From Calamus simplicifolius (Eukaryota; Streptophyta; Magnoliopsida; Arecales; Arecaceae), in NCBI GenBank assembly GCA_900491605.1, contig UESW01000079.1, positions 1 through 64,000 of the forward strand: 64,000 nucleotides of DNA, read 5' to 3'. Shown here in pieces: positions 32,396 to 43,577 of this stretch (position 1 is the first letter of the stretch; every line of letters begins with the position of its first letter). The notes below the pieces were generated by a model. The model was not told where the DNA came from and searched no databases. It saw nothing but the letters and a program-made list of their open reading frames with translations. Position numbers and translations under genes: made by a program.

Positions 32396-32406
32396 CTTTA
32401 TTTATT
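32395..32406 (-). terminator. Poly(A) signal of the small antisense unit in element B
   Basis: On the minus strand ATCAATAAATAAAG (about 32411-32396) contains two overlapping AATAAA hexamers, about 290 bp after the stop codon of the small ORF. This is a plausible plant polyadenylation signal. Confidence 0.55.
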
Positions 32407-32700
32407 GATGAAAAGATTACAACCTCTTGAGGTGCATTACAAGTGCATCAAAGCACAGAAAATACAAATAAAATGGAAGCTCGGCTGAGCAGCTTCGGTC
32501 GATGACGATGTCTTTACATCCAACCCTAAAAATTAGAGAAACCAGACAAGCTCCATTGAGCCACTGGTTAGTCTCAAAGAACAAAGTAAGCCATCCACGA
32601 ATCCCTCAGATGAACACGTGAAGGGATCATAACTAGGTCAAGGACCCGTGGATGCTTATGTCAATGAAGCATCCCCCCAAGTGGGATGCTGGTCTGCTAG

Positions 32701-33093
32701 TCACTGCCCGATCGTAAACGGTAGAGAACCAACAGATCGACACATGCCCTCCTCCCCTTTTTCACATGAAAGAGATTCCTCAGTCAGATGAACTGAGGAA
32801 TTCAAACTGAGCGAGGAGGCGAAGTTCATGTAAACCATGGGAGATGCATATGCCTTGCATTTCTCGTAATCCCCATGGCGAGTGACAAAGGACACACAGG
32901 AAGCATATACGTGCGCTCCCCATATGACCTCTGCGGGCCTCCCATGCGCTTTCCATATGACCTCCGAGAACTCCTCTCTTGAGGACTGCCTGCTCTTCAG
33001 CAGCTTCTCCAACACCCTAGCTATCTGGGACGAACCAACCTTCAAAGAGAAGGATCAACTCTCCGCTCTTAACTTCAATGAAACAGACGCCAT
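32701..33093 (-). pseudogene. Small antisense ORF in element B, unrecognised family, one internal stop
   Basis: I do not recognise this protein. The minus-strand frame from ATG 33093 to TGA 32701 is 130 codons long with a single in-frame TGA at codon 13. The part after it is open from codon 14 (ORF from about 33045). Visible features: a basic Lys/Arg-Ser N-terminal part (KVGSSQIARVLEKLLKSRQ), two VIW repeats (SEVIWKAHGRP and AEVIWGAHVY), and a Ser/Glu-rich tail. No signal peptide or membrane segment is clear. A TATA box lies 65 bp upstream and AATAAA signals lie downstream, so it looks like a complete transcription unit. It could be a captured host gene fragment or an element-specific ORF. 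I see no counterpart in element A. Confidence 0.5.
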
Positions 33094-33157
33094 GGAAACT
33101 CTTACAACTTACAAAAAGAAAGTCTTAGGAGATAGCCTAACACGGCCCGCTCCTCCC

Positions 33158-33240
33158 ATTTTATAGGCAAACGGATCGGGAGCGGCTATTAAAGCAGAAA
33201 GCCCCGGGATTCAAAATACTCTGGCCACATCGCCGCGTGG
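33158..33240 (-). promoter_or_regulatory. Promoter of the small antisense unit (CCACGCGGCG + TATA)
   Basis: On the minus strand CCTATAAAAT lies at 33167-33158 and CCACGCGGCG at 33240-33231, about 64 bp further upstream. The larger antisense gene of this element has the same CCACGCGGCG box (37103-37094) about 67 bp before its TATTTAAA. Confidence 0.55.
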
Positions 33241-34002
33241 CATCTCAGGATGAAAAGAGCACTTTTCAATGTGCGCCAAATGCATTTTCCAGGCCATGAC
33301 GCACGGCAAAAAATTTCTCTCTAATCTCGAATCAAGAGTCTTAAATGCAAGAAATCGCCCGCCGGTCCTTGAGATACGGTCATGTCTGGGAAATCGCCTT
33401 ATGAAAACGATATTCTCCAATGGCGATCGAGTGCTTATCTCATACGTTAAAAAGACCCGCATTAGAAAAGGCCAACGGGATGAATGCCCTACGCAAAAAA
33501 TAAAGCGTCCTTCGGCGGATCACCCTAAAATGAAATGATTTCTCATAGACCGGACCGCCCGCCAAATTTCGGCCGAACTACTCGCGCAGTTTTCAGTCAT
33601 ATCACGCCAAACCATCTTCATACCTCGGTTAAACGAGCTGATCTCTTGCTTCGGATTGACAGAACCACCTGCCCAACCTCGGCCTCGACCGAGACAATTA
33701 CCAGGGATCTAGCTGAACTATTCTATGCTTCGGCGCGCTAAACCAGCTGCCTGATCTCAGCTTTGACAAAGCAAATCGGTTCAGCTTTGAATAAGCCGGA
33801 CATCCATTTTGAAAGAAGCAAACCGACCCAAAGGCGAGAGTTATACATGAAATCCACTCGCTATCAGCTTCTAACGCGAAATAGCCATTTAGGCGGTACG
33901 TAATTTAAAACAATAAGGCCGAACAGAGGGGAACGAAAGATCCATTCATTAAAGTTTTGGCCAAGATACGGGTATGAAAGTAGAAAAATACATATGCAGC
34001 CC
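33241..34002. other. Spacer between the two antisense units of element B
   Basis: No recognisable coding sequence. The 3' UTR of the large antisense gene should occupy about 33930-34002 (minus strand; TTTAATGAATGG resembles a weak poly(A) signal). Confidence 0.4.
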
Positions 34003-36904
34003 TTAAGGCTCAGGGTTTGGGTCGGTCCCAGGAACCTCCTCGGTAACATCTGGGAAAGTTTGGCTTGCTTCGCCCACTTCAAAAAATGATTCCTCGGCAG
34101 CTAGCTGAGGGCGCTCTTCAGGAGCCACAGCCTCATTAGGGCCTAGAATAGCCTCAAGGTCGACGTCTGAGATGTCCCCATATTCCTCTTCTTCAACCCC
34201 GGGGTGCAAGCATCGAAATGTTCGGTGTCCAAAAAAGACAAGTCCCATTCGGGACACCCCCGAGAGATCCTTTCTCGAGTCTCCTCCTCTCTGATCCGAA
34301 ATGCATCGGCACAAGCCCCTCTACATTCTTCGGAGAATTGCACCGAATTTTTGTACTCTTCCACAGCCGAAGTAAGCTGATTTTGGAGTTCGAGGTTCAT
34401 TCGGTGACTCGCGGATAACTCCGCCCTTAAAGCTTTTAACTGCTCCTGCACCTCGAGCCCAATCCTCTCCATCTGCAAAACATCAAGGTGTTTTGACCCA
34501 CAAGCAAAAGAAAAGCATCAAAAGCAAATAATTAGGAAGACACTATACCTCTTCCTCCTGTCGAGCCATTTTATCGATGAACTCCTGAACCTTCTCCAAG
34601 GCCTTCAGCTTGGCCGATTTATTTTGTTGCAGACCCTCCTTGAGGTCATTAATCCGAGACTGCTTGTCCCCAATTTTCTGCTGGGACTGATCAAGATCGT
34701 CGGTGAGCCGAGCAATCTGCTCACTCTGCCACTTCAGCCGATTCTCCATATCGGCGAGTTGATCCCGCTGCCGCTGGCATCTACGCTCCTCCTTCAGTTT
34801 CTTACCCCAACTACTCTTCTCCTCAGCATGGTTGGCCCTCAGATGGCCCCACCTCTTATTGAAATGCTGCTCCATAGCATTGATTTTATCGTCATATTTA
34901 GCCTTGATCTGAGACAACTCCAGGCAAGCTCTATCCGATTGCTCGCGGAAACCCTGGAGCTCTTTGACTTGAACCTCTAATCGAGAGGCCCTTTCAGACG
35001 CAAGTCAAAAAGACTCGCTCATCTTCTCAAGATCAGCCTTCACGGACGCTAAGGCCCTGGAAAGTTGGCTTGTTGAATCCACCCTCGCCCAAAGGGCGGC
35101 CGCTTCCTTCTTGGCCTAAGCGCAGGCCCCAGTGGCCAAGTTCAAGCGCCAAGTCAGTGCCCTTGTGACCAAAGCACTCTATGAGAAAAACACCAGTAAG
35201 AAATCATGACCGACCGACTGATCAAGGACTACAATCTCGGTACAACAACTTACCCGAGGGGCATAATTCGAAGCCATCGTCATGAGGGTGGCATTATTGA
35301 TTTCAAGCAGAAGAAAAACATCCTTCGGTGCTCCAAGCTGACCGAAAGCAGCATCAATGATATCCTCGGCGATGGGCTCACCCGTCGAGGAACTTTCCCC
35401 CATGCGCAGAACAGATTTCATCAAGGCAGTGAGCATGTCATCCACCTCTGGGCTGTGGATAAAAGAGCTCATTGCCGAAGAACTAGCCTGAGGAACTCCG
35501 GCCCTGGAAACCATCCGCTCAGCCTCCTCTACCAGGACTCTAACATGCGGGTCCTCGAATGCTTCAGTTTCGACTGAAAGACCCTCGACCCGAACGTCCC
35601 CTTCATTCAGTGGTTCTTCTTCTTCTTCTTCTTCCTCTACTGGCGCGTCAACCTCCTCCGCAGCATCCCTGGCAATTATGGGAGAGGGATCCTCAGCAGG
35701 AGGAACTACGACCTCCATCGGCCTTTCAACGAGCAGCTCCACTTGAGCTTCGGCAGCCGCCATTGCCTCTCCTGACCCCTCCACATGAGCAGGGGTCTCT
35801 TCCACACACAGTGGACTCTCCACCACGGTGGCTGAAGGACCTCTGGCGGAGGGATAGCCGGACATGCTGGGGACATCTCCTCGGCATCGTCTGATATGAC
35901 CACTACCTGGAGAGGGGGGACCTCGATGACTCTCTCTGAACTTCCCCCAATGGCTTCCTCTGCTATCTCACCTCCCTCTGGCAGGGAGGGCTTGTCAATC
36001 AGAGCTAGCGTCCCTGCTTCCTCCTTCTCCAAAGCAGAGGAGCGGCGACCGGCATCGTCTTTTTGGGCTCCTTTGAGCGAGACCCGGAAGGACGAGCTCT
36101 CTTATCGGATTTATGCTTGTCCCCCGAGCCAGAGCTCCTGTGGCGCTTGCCCAGCTCCTTCATTATTCGACCCGCAAACATAGAACTCTTGGCTAAAAAC
36201 ATAACAGACGTTCAGCTAAACAATGGCAAGATCACATAAACATATTAAGAAAAGACTCACCCTAAGAGTCAATAGAGCTAAGTCCGGCGGCAAAAAAGGC
36301 ATCCTCTGCTAACAAGGTGCTGACAGCAACCTCCGGACCACTGCGAAGGATAGCCAGATCCCTTTTTTTCCGCTCGCTCAACTCCATGCGCGCCTCCGGA
36401 TCCTTTACATAACTGGCCCATCCTTTCAGAAAATCCAAGCCGATGTTTCCTTCGGCAATGAGAAATCGGACTTCCACCCCTTTATCGAAGAAGGGTTGTC
36501 CAAGATCATCTTAAAAGACTTTCGAGGGCCAATGTAGGGCCACTCAGAGCTCCTTCCGGAAACCAAATTATAGCAAACTCGAAATAAGGGAAGGGTCACA
36601 GTCGCCCCAATGCGACTACACATCGAGATCAACTCGACAAGATTGCGTCAGCTATTCGGAGCCACCATCGTTGGGCATATGTTGTAAAACCTCATTACCT
36701 CTGTATCAATGGGTGAAGAGGGAATTGAAGACCTGCTCTCAAGCTCTCCTCGTAGAAGAAGACTCCTCGGCCCAGTTCGCTTGAAACTCGATGCTCGGTC
36801 CTCGGCACCCATAAGGCTACATCCCTAGGAACTCTATAAAATCGGCGGATTCTACCCAAATCCTTCATGGTGATCTCAGAAGCAACATCGCCTGGACCAC
36901 TCAT
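34003..36904 (-). pseudogene. Large antisense gene of element B (Transposase_28-like), degenerate
   Basis: This is the counterpart of the antisense genes of elements A and C. The likely start is ATG 36904 (MSGPGDVASEIT), after a TATA-like box at 37027-37020. The N-terminal domain has RIRRFYRVPRDVALWVP and FFYEESLRAGLQFPLHP, the same pattern as LYEEFF.CGLRLPFHPF in A. Further exon-like blocks are about 36640-36250, 36200-35250 (basic Lys/Ser/Arg, then acidic with a Glu run near 35620), 34917-34543 (coiled coil: QLADMENRLKWQSEQIARL) and 34478-34003 (coiled coil, then an acidic tail ending TDPNPEP). Introns are plausible near 36240-36200, 35230-35130 and 34540-34480. Stops and frame changes (for example near 36690, 36510 and 34210) disrupt it. 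Function unknown. Confidence 0.7.
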
Positions 36905-37019
36905 ATTGGCTGAATAAGGAGTGAGACACGAACAGGCAAGCAATGGCTCAAAGATGGAGTAGAAAATCTCTGTGACACGGACGAAGGAGCATTGTGGAAG
37001 GAGCACCGCCGCCGCCCTG

Positions 37020-37103
37020 TTTAAATAAGCGTTTCAAAAAGAAAGCCCTAGACGCCAGAAATCCCGATACAGGCGCCATAAATAAAGGAGCCCCGCCGCG
37101 TGG
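37020..37103 (-). promoter_or_regulatory. Promoter of the large antisense gene (CCACGCGGCG + TATTTAAA)
   Basis: On the minus strand TTATTTAAA is at 37028-37020 and CCACGCGGCG at 37103-37094. The ATG at 36904 follows about 115 bp after the TATA. The arrangement matches the smaller unit at 33158-33240. Confidence 0.55.
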
Positions 37104-37276
37104 AACTTCCGCTACCATGACTTGTTGGAAACGAGGCGTTTTCTCCTCGAGCTGCGACGAGAAATGATGACGAAACAGCGGCCCGTCATTTACGAGGTTA
37201 TCAATACCCGCCCTTTTGAACCCCCCAAATAAGATTGCTCTAGAATTCTACTCCCTATATCCGAACCTATACTTCG

Positions 37277-37296
37277 AACTAGGGAGTGGGGGCATA
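37277..37296 (+). other. Polypurine tract of element B
   Basis: AACTAGGGAGTGGGGGCATA directly precedes the 3' LTR, a purine-rich tract in the expected place for plus-strand priming. Confidence 0.7.
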
Positions 37297-38166
37297 TGAT
37301 GAGGGGTAAATTCATCATTGCATTATTGATTACCCACGTCGACAATTGGGTCCAACACCATTGGGACATCCTGCTAGCCAGTTGGCATGACATCCAAGCG
37401 ACGAAGCCAAATCATCTTTGGCAAAGTCGGGTCACCCCAACAACCTGAGCTATCTTCATACCGCGGCCGCCCTGGCTGAGCCATTCCTCAATAAGCCGAG
37501 CTATCCTTATCTCTCGGCCCCAGCCCGAGCGATCTCTATGCCTCGTAGCCGAGCTATCCATAACTCGGCCTGCCCGAGTGATATCCATACCTCTACGGAG
37601 CCATGAAAACCAAACAAGGATTCACATAGGCAATCATACCTGTGCTACCGAAAGTGGTCTAGAGCCTATACGATTGCTGAATCTCAAAGCACCGAATAGC
37701 CCTCTCGATCGTCGATCCTTTAACTGACAAGATACGGATCCCACCAGACTCACAACAAACCCGATTCGAATCCTAATAGTTTTTGGACCTCATCTAGAGC
37801 ATGTCCAAGGAATCAGGTGATCGCCTATAAATATCACCACCCTCAAGCCTCTCAGGTATGTCTATTTTCTACGCTCATTTTTCGTACACAATTCTGGGAC
37901 ACCCCATTGAAGCTCCCCCTGAGCTCGGAGCTCTCGATAGAGAAGACCCGCCAAAAGGGGAGCCCTCTGTGAGAGTCTTCTCCTCACATCTGCTTATTAT
38001 GAATCTCCACTGATCTGAGCGTTGGAGGGTCCTCCGCAGAGGATAACCCCACATCATCCTCTGCACACGGACTGTCTTGCAGGTTCTATCCCGAGACGAC
38101 GAGATCGACATCTGAATCATGAGCCAGGAGCGCACCCAAGTCGGAGAACGAATTTCTACAGCAACA
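37297..38166 (+). repeat. 3' LTR of element B (870 bp)
   Basis: Begins TGATGAGGGG and ends ACAGCAACA. It is similar to the 5' LTR over its full length apart from one missing ~54-bp unit and scattered substitutions, many of them C/T or G/A, which points to an old insertion. Confidence 0.9.
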
Positions 38167-38171
38167 AGTAT

Positions 38172-39324
38172 TTTCTAGCTATATGCTTAGGTAGTAACTA
38201 ATTCATGAAACATAACAATTATCATCATAGAAAGATTATCATAAAAAGAGGCAAATTTTAAACTTATTCGATATCAAGTAAGTCCATTATCATCTTATAG
38301 TGGCCTTCCATTCTCTTTTGCTCTTTTTCATCTTCTCACTTATTACTATCTTGTTCAACCTTTTTCACTGTTTATACCTTCACTAGCTTTGATGTTAATA
38401 ACCACTTCTTGTCATTGCTAGAGCATCTAAATTTCACGTTGTTGGGATCCCCTATTTAATCTCTTTCCTTTCGATGAGCATTCTGAAGCTCATAATAGAG
38501 TGACCTTACTGCTAATAGATTTTATTGGAGTACCGAAAAACTTTAAGTCTGTTTGTATTACCCATCCTAAATCGTTTGTGACTTTATTCAGCTTTTTACT
38601 TATTGCCACATAAAAAATTTTAATTGATAATAAATGTAAAGTTCCAACACCATTACATTTGCGTGGTCTTATTACTAGTAATCAATTATTGGCCTATATT
38701 GAAAAGTTGTTCCAATGGTTTGGTAGAGCATCTAACTTTTTTTTTTTTTTTTTCTTAGTTTCATGTTAATGCATTTATATGTGGGTGTGTTCTCATTGAG
38801 TAACATATTGACAACATATATTAAAATTTTGGCCAAATGGTTTATGGATCCAAAACTTTCAATTAATGCTGGTCCTTTATTGTTAGAAAAAGTTAACAAG
38901 TAAAGCATATATGGTAAACCTGAAACCTCTCAAATATCATTTAAATATATTAACTTCAGAATATAAAGTAGGTGCGTTAAATAGCAATCCATCTAGTGCA
39001 TGCATCGATGTCACATGGGTTTCCTCACGGGAATCACAAATTCTCAATTTTCGTTCTCAACGAAGTATATTGAGAGATTTCATAATATTTTTGAGGTCAC
39101 AATTAATTTTTTTTCTAACCAAAAAGTTTCAAATACATTTTGCGTGACATGTGTTTGACTTCAAAGTCTAGTCTCGGCGATCGTTGCCGGCTTTATTCGA
39201 TTAGCGCACGGATGGGTGGAGGCCTGGCGAATAATTCAAGCATCAAACGGTAACTAAAATATTTTTCCTTAAACGAAAACCAGCCATCTTCGTCAAATTT
39301 ATATGAAACATTTAAATTCTATAC
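38172..39324. other. Intergenic region upstream of the PPR gene
   Basis: AT-rich unique-looking sequence with a T18-20 run near 38739-38757. No gene features. The PPR promoter should lie near its right end, but no clear TATA box was found. Confidence 0.45.
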
Positions 39325-41471
39325 ATGAGAGGCAGGGAGTCGCTCCTCAAGATACTCACAGCCTGCGGAGACGCCCACTCCGTTGCTCAGCTCCACTCGC
39401 TCCTCCTCCGGACCGGCCTCCTCACCGCTCCCGACTGCTTCTTCGCCACACGCCTCACCGCTTCGTATGCCTACCTCGCTCATCTCGAGTCCGCCCGCAA
39501 GCTGTTTGACGAAATCCACCATCCCAATACCTTCCTCTGGAACGCCATCCTCCGCGCCCACTCCCGCGCCCACCAATGGCCCGAAACCCTCCGCCTCTTC
39601 CACCGTATGTGCGGCTCCCCCATGCCCCAACACCGCCCGGATTCCTTCACTCTGCCCATTGCCCTCAAGGCCTGCGCTGCCATCTCGGCGCTAGGCGCCG
39701 GCAAAGCCGTCCATGGTCTTGTTATCAAGACCCACCGTGCCTGCTCGGATATGTTCGTGGGCGCGGCTCTTGTTGGGATGTATGCGAAATTCGGGGATAT
39801 GGGTGATGCTCTCCGCGTGTTTGAGGGATTTTCAGAGCCGGATGTTGTACTTCGGACTTCCATGGTTTCTGGGTACCAGCAGAATGGTGAGGCTGATATG
39901 GCGTGTCGTTCTTCTCTCGAATGTTTGTAGAGAAATCCCTGGCTCCCGATCCAGTGACCCTTGTCAGTATGGTATCTGCTCTTGGGCAGCTAGGAGATCT
40001 TCGTTCTGGAAAATCTTTCCATGGGTTTGTGATTAGAATGGGTTTTGAGTTAGACTTGTCTTTGATGAATTCTATTTTGCATCTATATGCGAAGTTGGGC
40101 ATGGTTCGAATAGCAAAGAGATTGTTTGAGGTGATGCCTCGAAGAGATGTGGTAACTTGGAGTTGTATGGTGGCTTGTTATGCCCAAAATGGAAGACCTA
40201 TTGAAGCTTTGAATGTTTATAGGAAGATGAATGATGTGGGATTGGAACCCAATTCAGTTACATTGATCAGTGCTCTTCAGGCATGTGCTCTTGCTTTAGA
40301 TCTGGAAGAAGGCACAAAGGTGCATGAAATTGTGATTCAGAAAGGATTGGAATCAGAGTTGGCTGTTTTCACTGCACTGATTGATATGTACATGAAGTGT
40401 TCAAGTTACAATAAGGCGATGGATATCTTCAATCAAATGGCAAAGAAGGATGTGGTCTCCTGGGCTGCCATCATAGGTGGTTATGCTCAAAATGGTTTGG
40501 CCAATGAGTCCTTGAGAGTGTTCAAAGATATGCTTTTGGATGGATCTGTTCCTGATGCAGTTATAATGGTGAAGGTTCTCGGGGCGTGTTCTCAGTTGGG
40601 AATTCAGCATCAAGCTGTCTGTCTCCATGGTTACCTTGTCACCAATGGTTTTGAGAACAAAATGTTTGTGAGTGCTGCTCTTGTGGACTTGTATTCGAAA
40701 TGTGGTGACTTGGATAGTGCTGTCAGAGTATTTGAAAGCATGGATGAGAAAGATGTGGTGCTGTGGAGTTCAATGATTGCAGGTTATGGAATCCATGGCC
40801 TTGGCAGTAGAGCCATTGCTACATTTGAACATATGATTGAATCATCAGTTAGACCGAACAGTGTTGTATTTGTATCTATCTTGTTTGCTTGTAGCCATGC
40901 TGGATTGGTTAAGGAGGGGAGAAGGATTTTTGATAGCATGTACGATGTTTATGGGGTGTTTCCTGATTCAGAGCATTATGTTATCATGGTTGATCTTCTT
41001 GGGCGTGCTGGAGAATTGCATGAGGCCATGATGTTCATGGAACGTATACCAAAACCTGTTGGCCCTGACGTTTGGTGTGCTTTGCTGGCTGGCTGTAGAA
41101 CACACCAGAACATTGAGATGGGTGAGTTAGTTGCAAGGAACTTGCTGGAACTAGAACCTAACTATGCTGGTTACTATAATCTTTTGTCTAATATGTATGC
41201 TTTTGATGGTAAGTGGGATAATGTGACTGAGGTTAGAACTGTGATGGAGGAGAGAAGGTTAAGGAAAACACCTGGGTATAGTGCAGTCCAGGTTGGTAAT
41301 GAGGTTCACACTTTCTTGGCGGGTGAGAGATTGCAAGAATGGGAGAGGATCTGTGAATTGTTGAGGGAATTGGCAGTGAAGATGAGGGAGGAAGGCTATG
41401 TTCATCTTGAGAAGGGATGTTTCGTTGACTGTCAAATGGAGGAGGAATTTTTGGTTGAGGCCTGCCTGTGA
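39325..41471 (+). pseudogene. PPR protein, PLS class with E domain, split by one frameshift
   Basis: Organelle RNA-processing factors of the PLS class bind RNA base by base and often direct C-to-U editing. Two frames cover the gene: 39325-39930 (start ATG 39325) and a second frame open from about 39903 to TGA 41471. Together they give about 715 codons with no other lesion. The break lies near 39900-39906, where one base appears to be missing. Repeats of about 31-36 residues are plain (AALVDLYSKCGDLDSAVRVF, MDEKDVVLWSSMIAGYGIHG). The C-terminus has the E/E+ motifs (DVWCALLAGCRTHQNIEMGE, LRKTPGYSAVQVGNEVHTFL) but no DYW domain. The gene is intronless, as is usual. It could be a true pseudogene or an intact gene with a sequencing error. 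The closest Arabidopsis relative cannot be named by eye. Confidence 0.88.
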
Positions 41472-42240
41472 GGAGTTTCCCTTGAAGTGTAAAATCTATA
41501 ACTGAAAATTTTGTTTGTGGGAATCTATTTCTTGGAGCCTGGTCATTTCTAGAACCTCGTGTAACAGTCACTGATCAACAGCTTTCGTCTTGCCACCACC
41601 GACTGCTGGCCCTTTGTTTGGACTATCATTGGATGCCTCTACAGGGACCCAATGCTGGGTCTGCTGTCGTGATTGATTGAATCTCTTACCACTGCCCACT
41701 GTTACTTTGCATCACAAGTAAAGCCTCAAATTTTTTCTCCTTGTCTGATAAAAAAGGTAACTGGTGGTGGGTGCGATGCACAGCTGTGCTTGGGGCATTG
41801 CTGATTGCCAATACGAGTGGTACCCAAGTGGTAGAAGGGGAAGGTGTTGCAGAGCTTGACATGCAAAGGTAGTTTATCTGTTTTTGGTCAAGTTCTTTTC
41901 TTTGTTCCTAATATTTGTTTTTTTTGAAGTTTGGTTATTCTAAGTTTAAGGATTGGTCAGTCTTGACGTGGATTGCTTAGGCTTATTCTGATATACACTT
42001 TATAACCTCAATTGTCAAGGATTTAAGGAACAATCTTTTCTCATAAATGTTTTCAACTGCACCAATATGGGGCTTTCAATTTTGCAGTTTCATATATTTT
42101 TCCTGATAGACATAACATGCCTTCTCACTTGAAATTCAATCTTAGCTGGTGTCATGATCGTATGGCTGTAACCTTTCCTTTGCTTCCCCCCATCGACCTT
42201 GGCTTGAACTGCCATTGGCTATGTTGCCCCTTTCCCTCCC
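41472..42240. other. 3' flank of the PPR gene
   Basis: No further coding region is supported. T-rich stretches may include the PPR 3' UTR. Confidence 0.45.
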
Positions 42241-42262
42241 ATTATTTATTTATTTATTTATT
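42241..42262. repeat. (ATTT)n microsatellite
   Basis: About five perfect TTTA repeats next to the telomere-like tract. Confidence 0.9.
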
Positions 42263-42300
42263 GGGTAAACCAGGGTGAGCGGGATGATTTTAGCATTTTT

Positions 42301-42850
42301 TAGGTTTAGGGTTTTAAGCATTACGGCTTAGGGATTAAGGGTTAAGGTTTTTGGGGGTTTAGGTTTCGGGATTTTAGGGTTTAGGTTTTAAGGGTTTTGG
42401 GATTTAGAATTTTATGGTTTTAGGGTTTAGGGTTTTTAGGAGGTTTATGATTTTAAGGGTTCATGGTTTTTAGGAGATTATGGGGACAGGGGTTTAAGGG
42501 TTTAGGCATTAGAGGTGTAGGGCATTGGAATTTACGAGTCTAGGGTTTAGGGTTTAGGGGATTTTAGGATTTATGGGTCTAAGGGATTTTAGGGTTTAAG
42601 AGTTTTTAGGGGATTTTAGGTTTCAGGGTTTTTTGGTTTAGGTTTTAATGGTTTAGGGTTTTTAGGGGTTTAGGATCTATGGTTTAAGGATTTTAGGGTT
42701 TTTAGGAGGTTTAGGGTTTAAGGGTTAGGGTTTTAAGATTTTAGGGTTTTAGGATTTTAGGGATTTAGGGTTTAGGGGTTTAAGATTTAAGGGTTTAGGG
42801 GTTTAGCATTAGGGTTCAGGGTTTAGGTTTTTAGGGTGTTTAGGATTTAG
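42301..42850. repeat. Interstitial telomere-like tract, degenerate (TTTAGGG)n
   Basis: About 550 bp of the plus strand consist of TTTAGGG and close variants (GGGTTTAGGGTTTT, TTTTAGGGTTTAGG, GGTTTAGGATTTAGG) with no other sequence. TTTAGGG is the Arabidopsis-type telomere unit of most plants. All copies run in the same direction and are heavily mutated, as expected for an old internal tract. Confidence 0.88.
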
Positions 42851-43256
42851 GAGAGAGAAGGTGGGCAAAACGACAAACCTAGAGCGAGAGACTGTCAAAA
42901 GGGGGGCGTTATAGCGATCGGGAAAGGCACGTGACGACGGCTGTAGTTTTTGGGTTCTGATGGATTTTATAATCCTTCATTAAAATAAAGGGCCCTACGG
43001 AAAGGGAGATGCCTTGACTTGAAAGCGCTCCTTTTGACCAAGTCTGGTGTGCTTCCCTTTTATATTTTTATTTTGGTGTGGTGGCTCTTCCGAAGCGTTG
43101 GATCGTCATCAAATGGTACCATCGAAGACCAGGCAAACTTGTGATTGATTATGACTCGACCGTCCATCAATGAGGTGGCGGTAGTTGCTCTGTGTTTCGT
43201 GTTTGTCTCGTACATGGGATGGGCAGGGACCCATATGGACGTGATGCCTGTGAGTA
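42851..43256. other. Unique-looking intergenic segment
   Basis: No gene or repeat could be supported between the telomere-like tract and the GGCACGGC repeat. Confidence 0.4.
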
Positions 43257-43577
43257 CAGGTGGGCACTGGACCATGCCTGGCACGGCACGGTCTAGACAC
43301 ACCGTGCCTTTAAAATTATCGTGCCGTGCTTGGCATGGCCCAGTAACAAACAGGCCGTGCCAAGCACGGCATGGTAAAAAAAATTCAGACCCGACACGGC
43401 CCATGGCCGGGCCTGTCATGGCCCATGACGAGCCGTGCCCAGCACGGCCAGCAGTGCCTAGGCACGGCGCTTAGTGCCTAGGCACGGCTGAGAGCCGTGC
43501 CTAGGCACTGAGTGCCTGCATGGCTGCATGGCGGTGCCGTGCCAGGCACTGCTAGGGCCGTGCCAGGCCCGGCCCCT
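43257..43577. repeat. GGCACGGC / GCCGTGCC-rich repeat, possible hAT-type remnant
   Basis: Starts CAGGTGGGCACTGGACCATGCC and ends GGGCCGTGCCAGGCCCGGCC. Between them short words (GGCACGGC, GCCGTGCC, GTGCCTAGGCACGGC) recur in both orientations and are self-complementary. Many plant hAT elements begin with a CAGGGGTGGGCA-like end followed by G/C-rich words, which is why I suggest that class. No 8-bp target duplication was found. Confidence 0.5.

Larger units (their letters stand above)
27725..38166 (+). mobile_element. Element B: internally deleted Ty3/gypsy (Tat-type) retrotransposon
   Basis: Two LTRs (27725-28650 and 37297-38166) align from (T/G)GATGA(A/G)GGGTAAA to TAGCAACA/CAGCAACA. They are flanked by the 5-bp direct repeat AGTAT (27720-27724, 38167-38171). 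Inside are a PBS, gag, a protease remnant, the RT N-terminus fused to the integrase C-terminus, two tandem-repeat blocks, two antisense transcription units and a polypurine tract. This is the same architecture as element A but a different family, because its LTR sequence is unrelated. Confidence 0.92.

Noticed and set aside
43060..43474. ORFs of 63-119 codons over the GGCACGGC repeat
   Set aside because: Products of the repeat words; frames are open on both strands.
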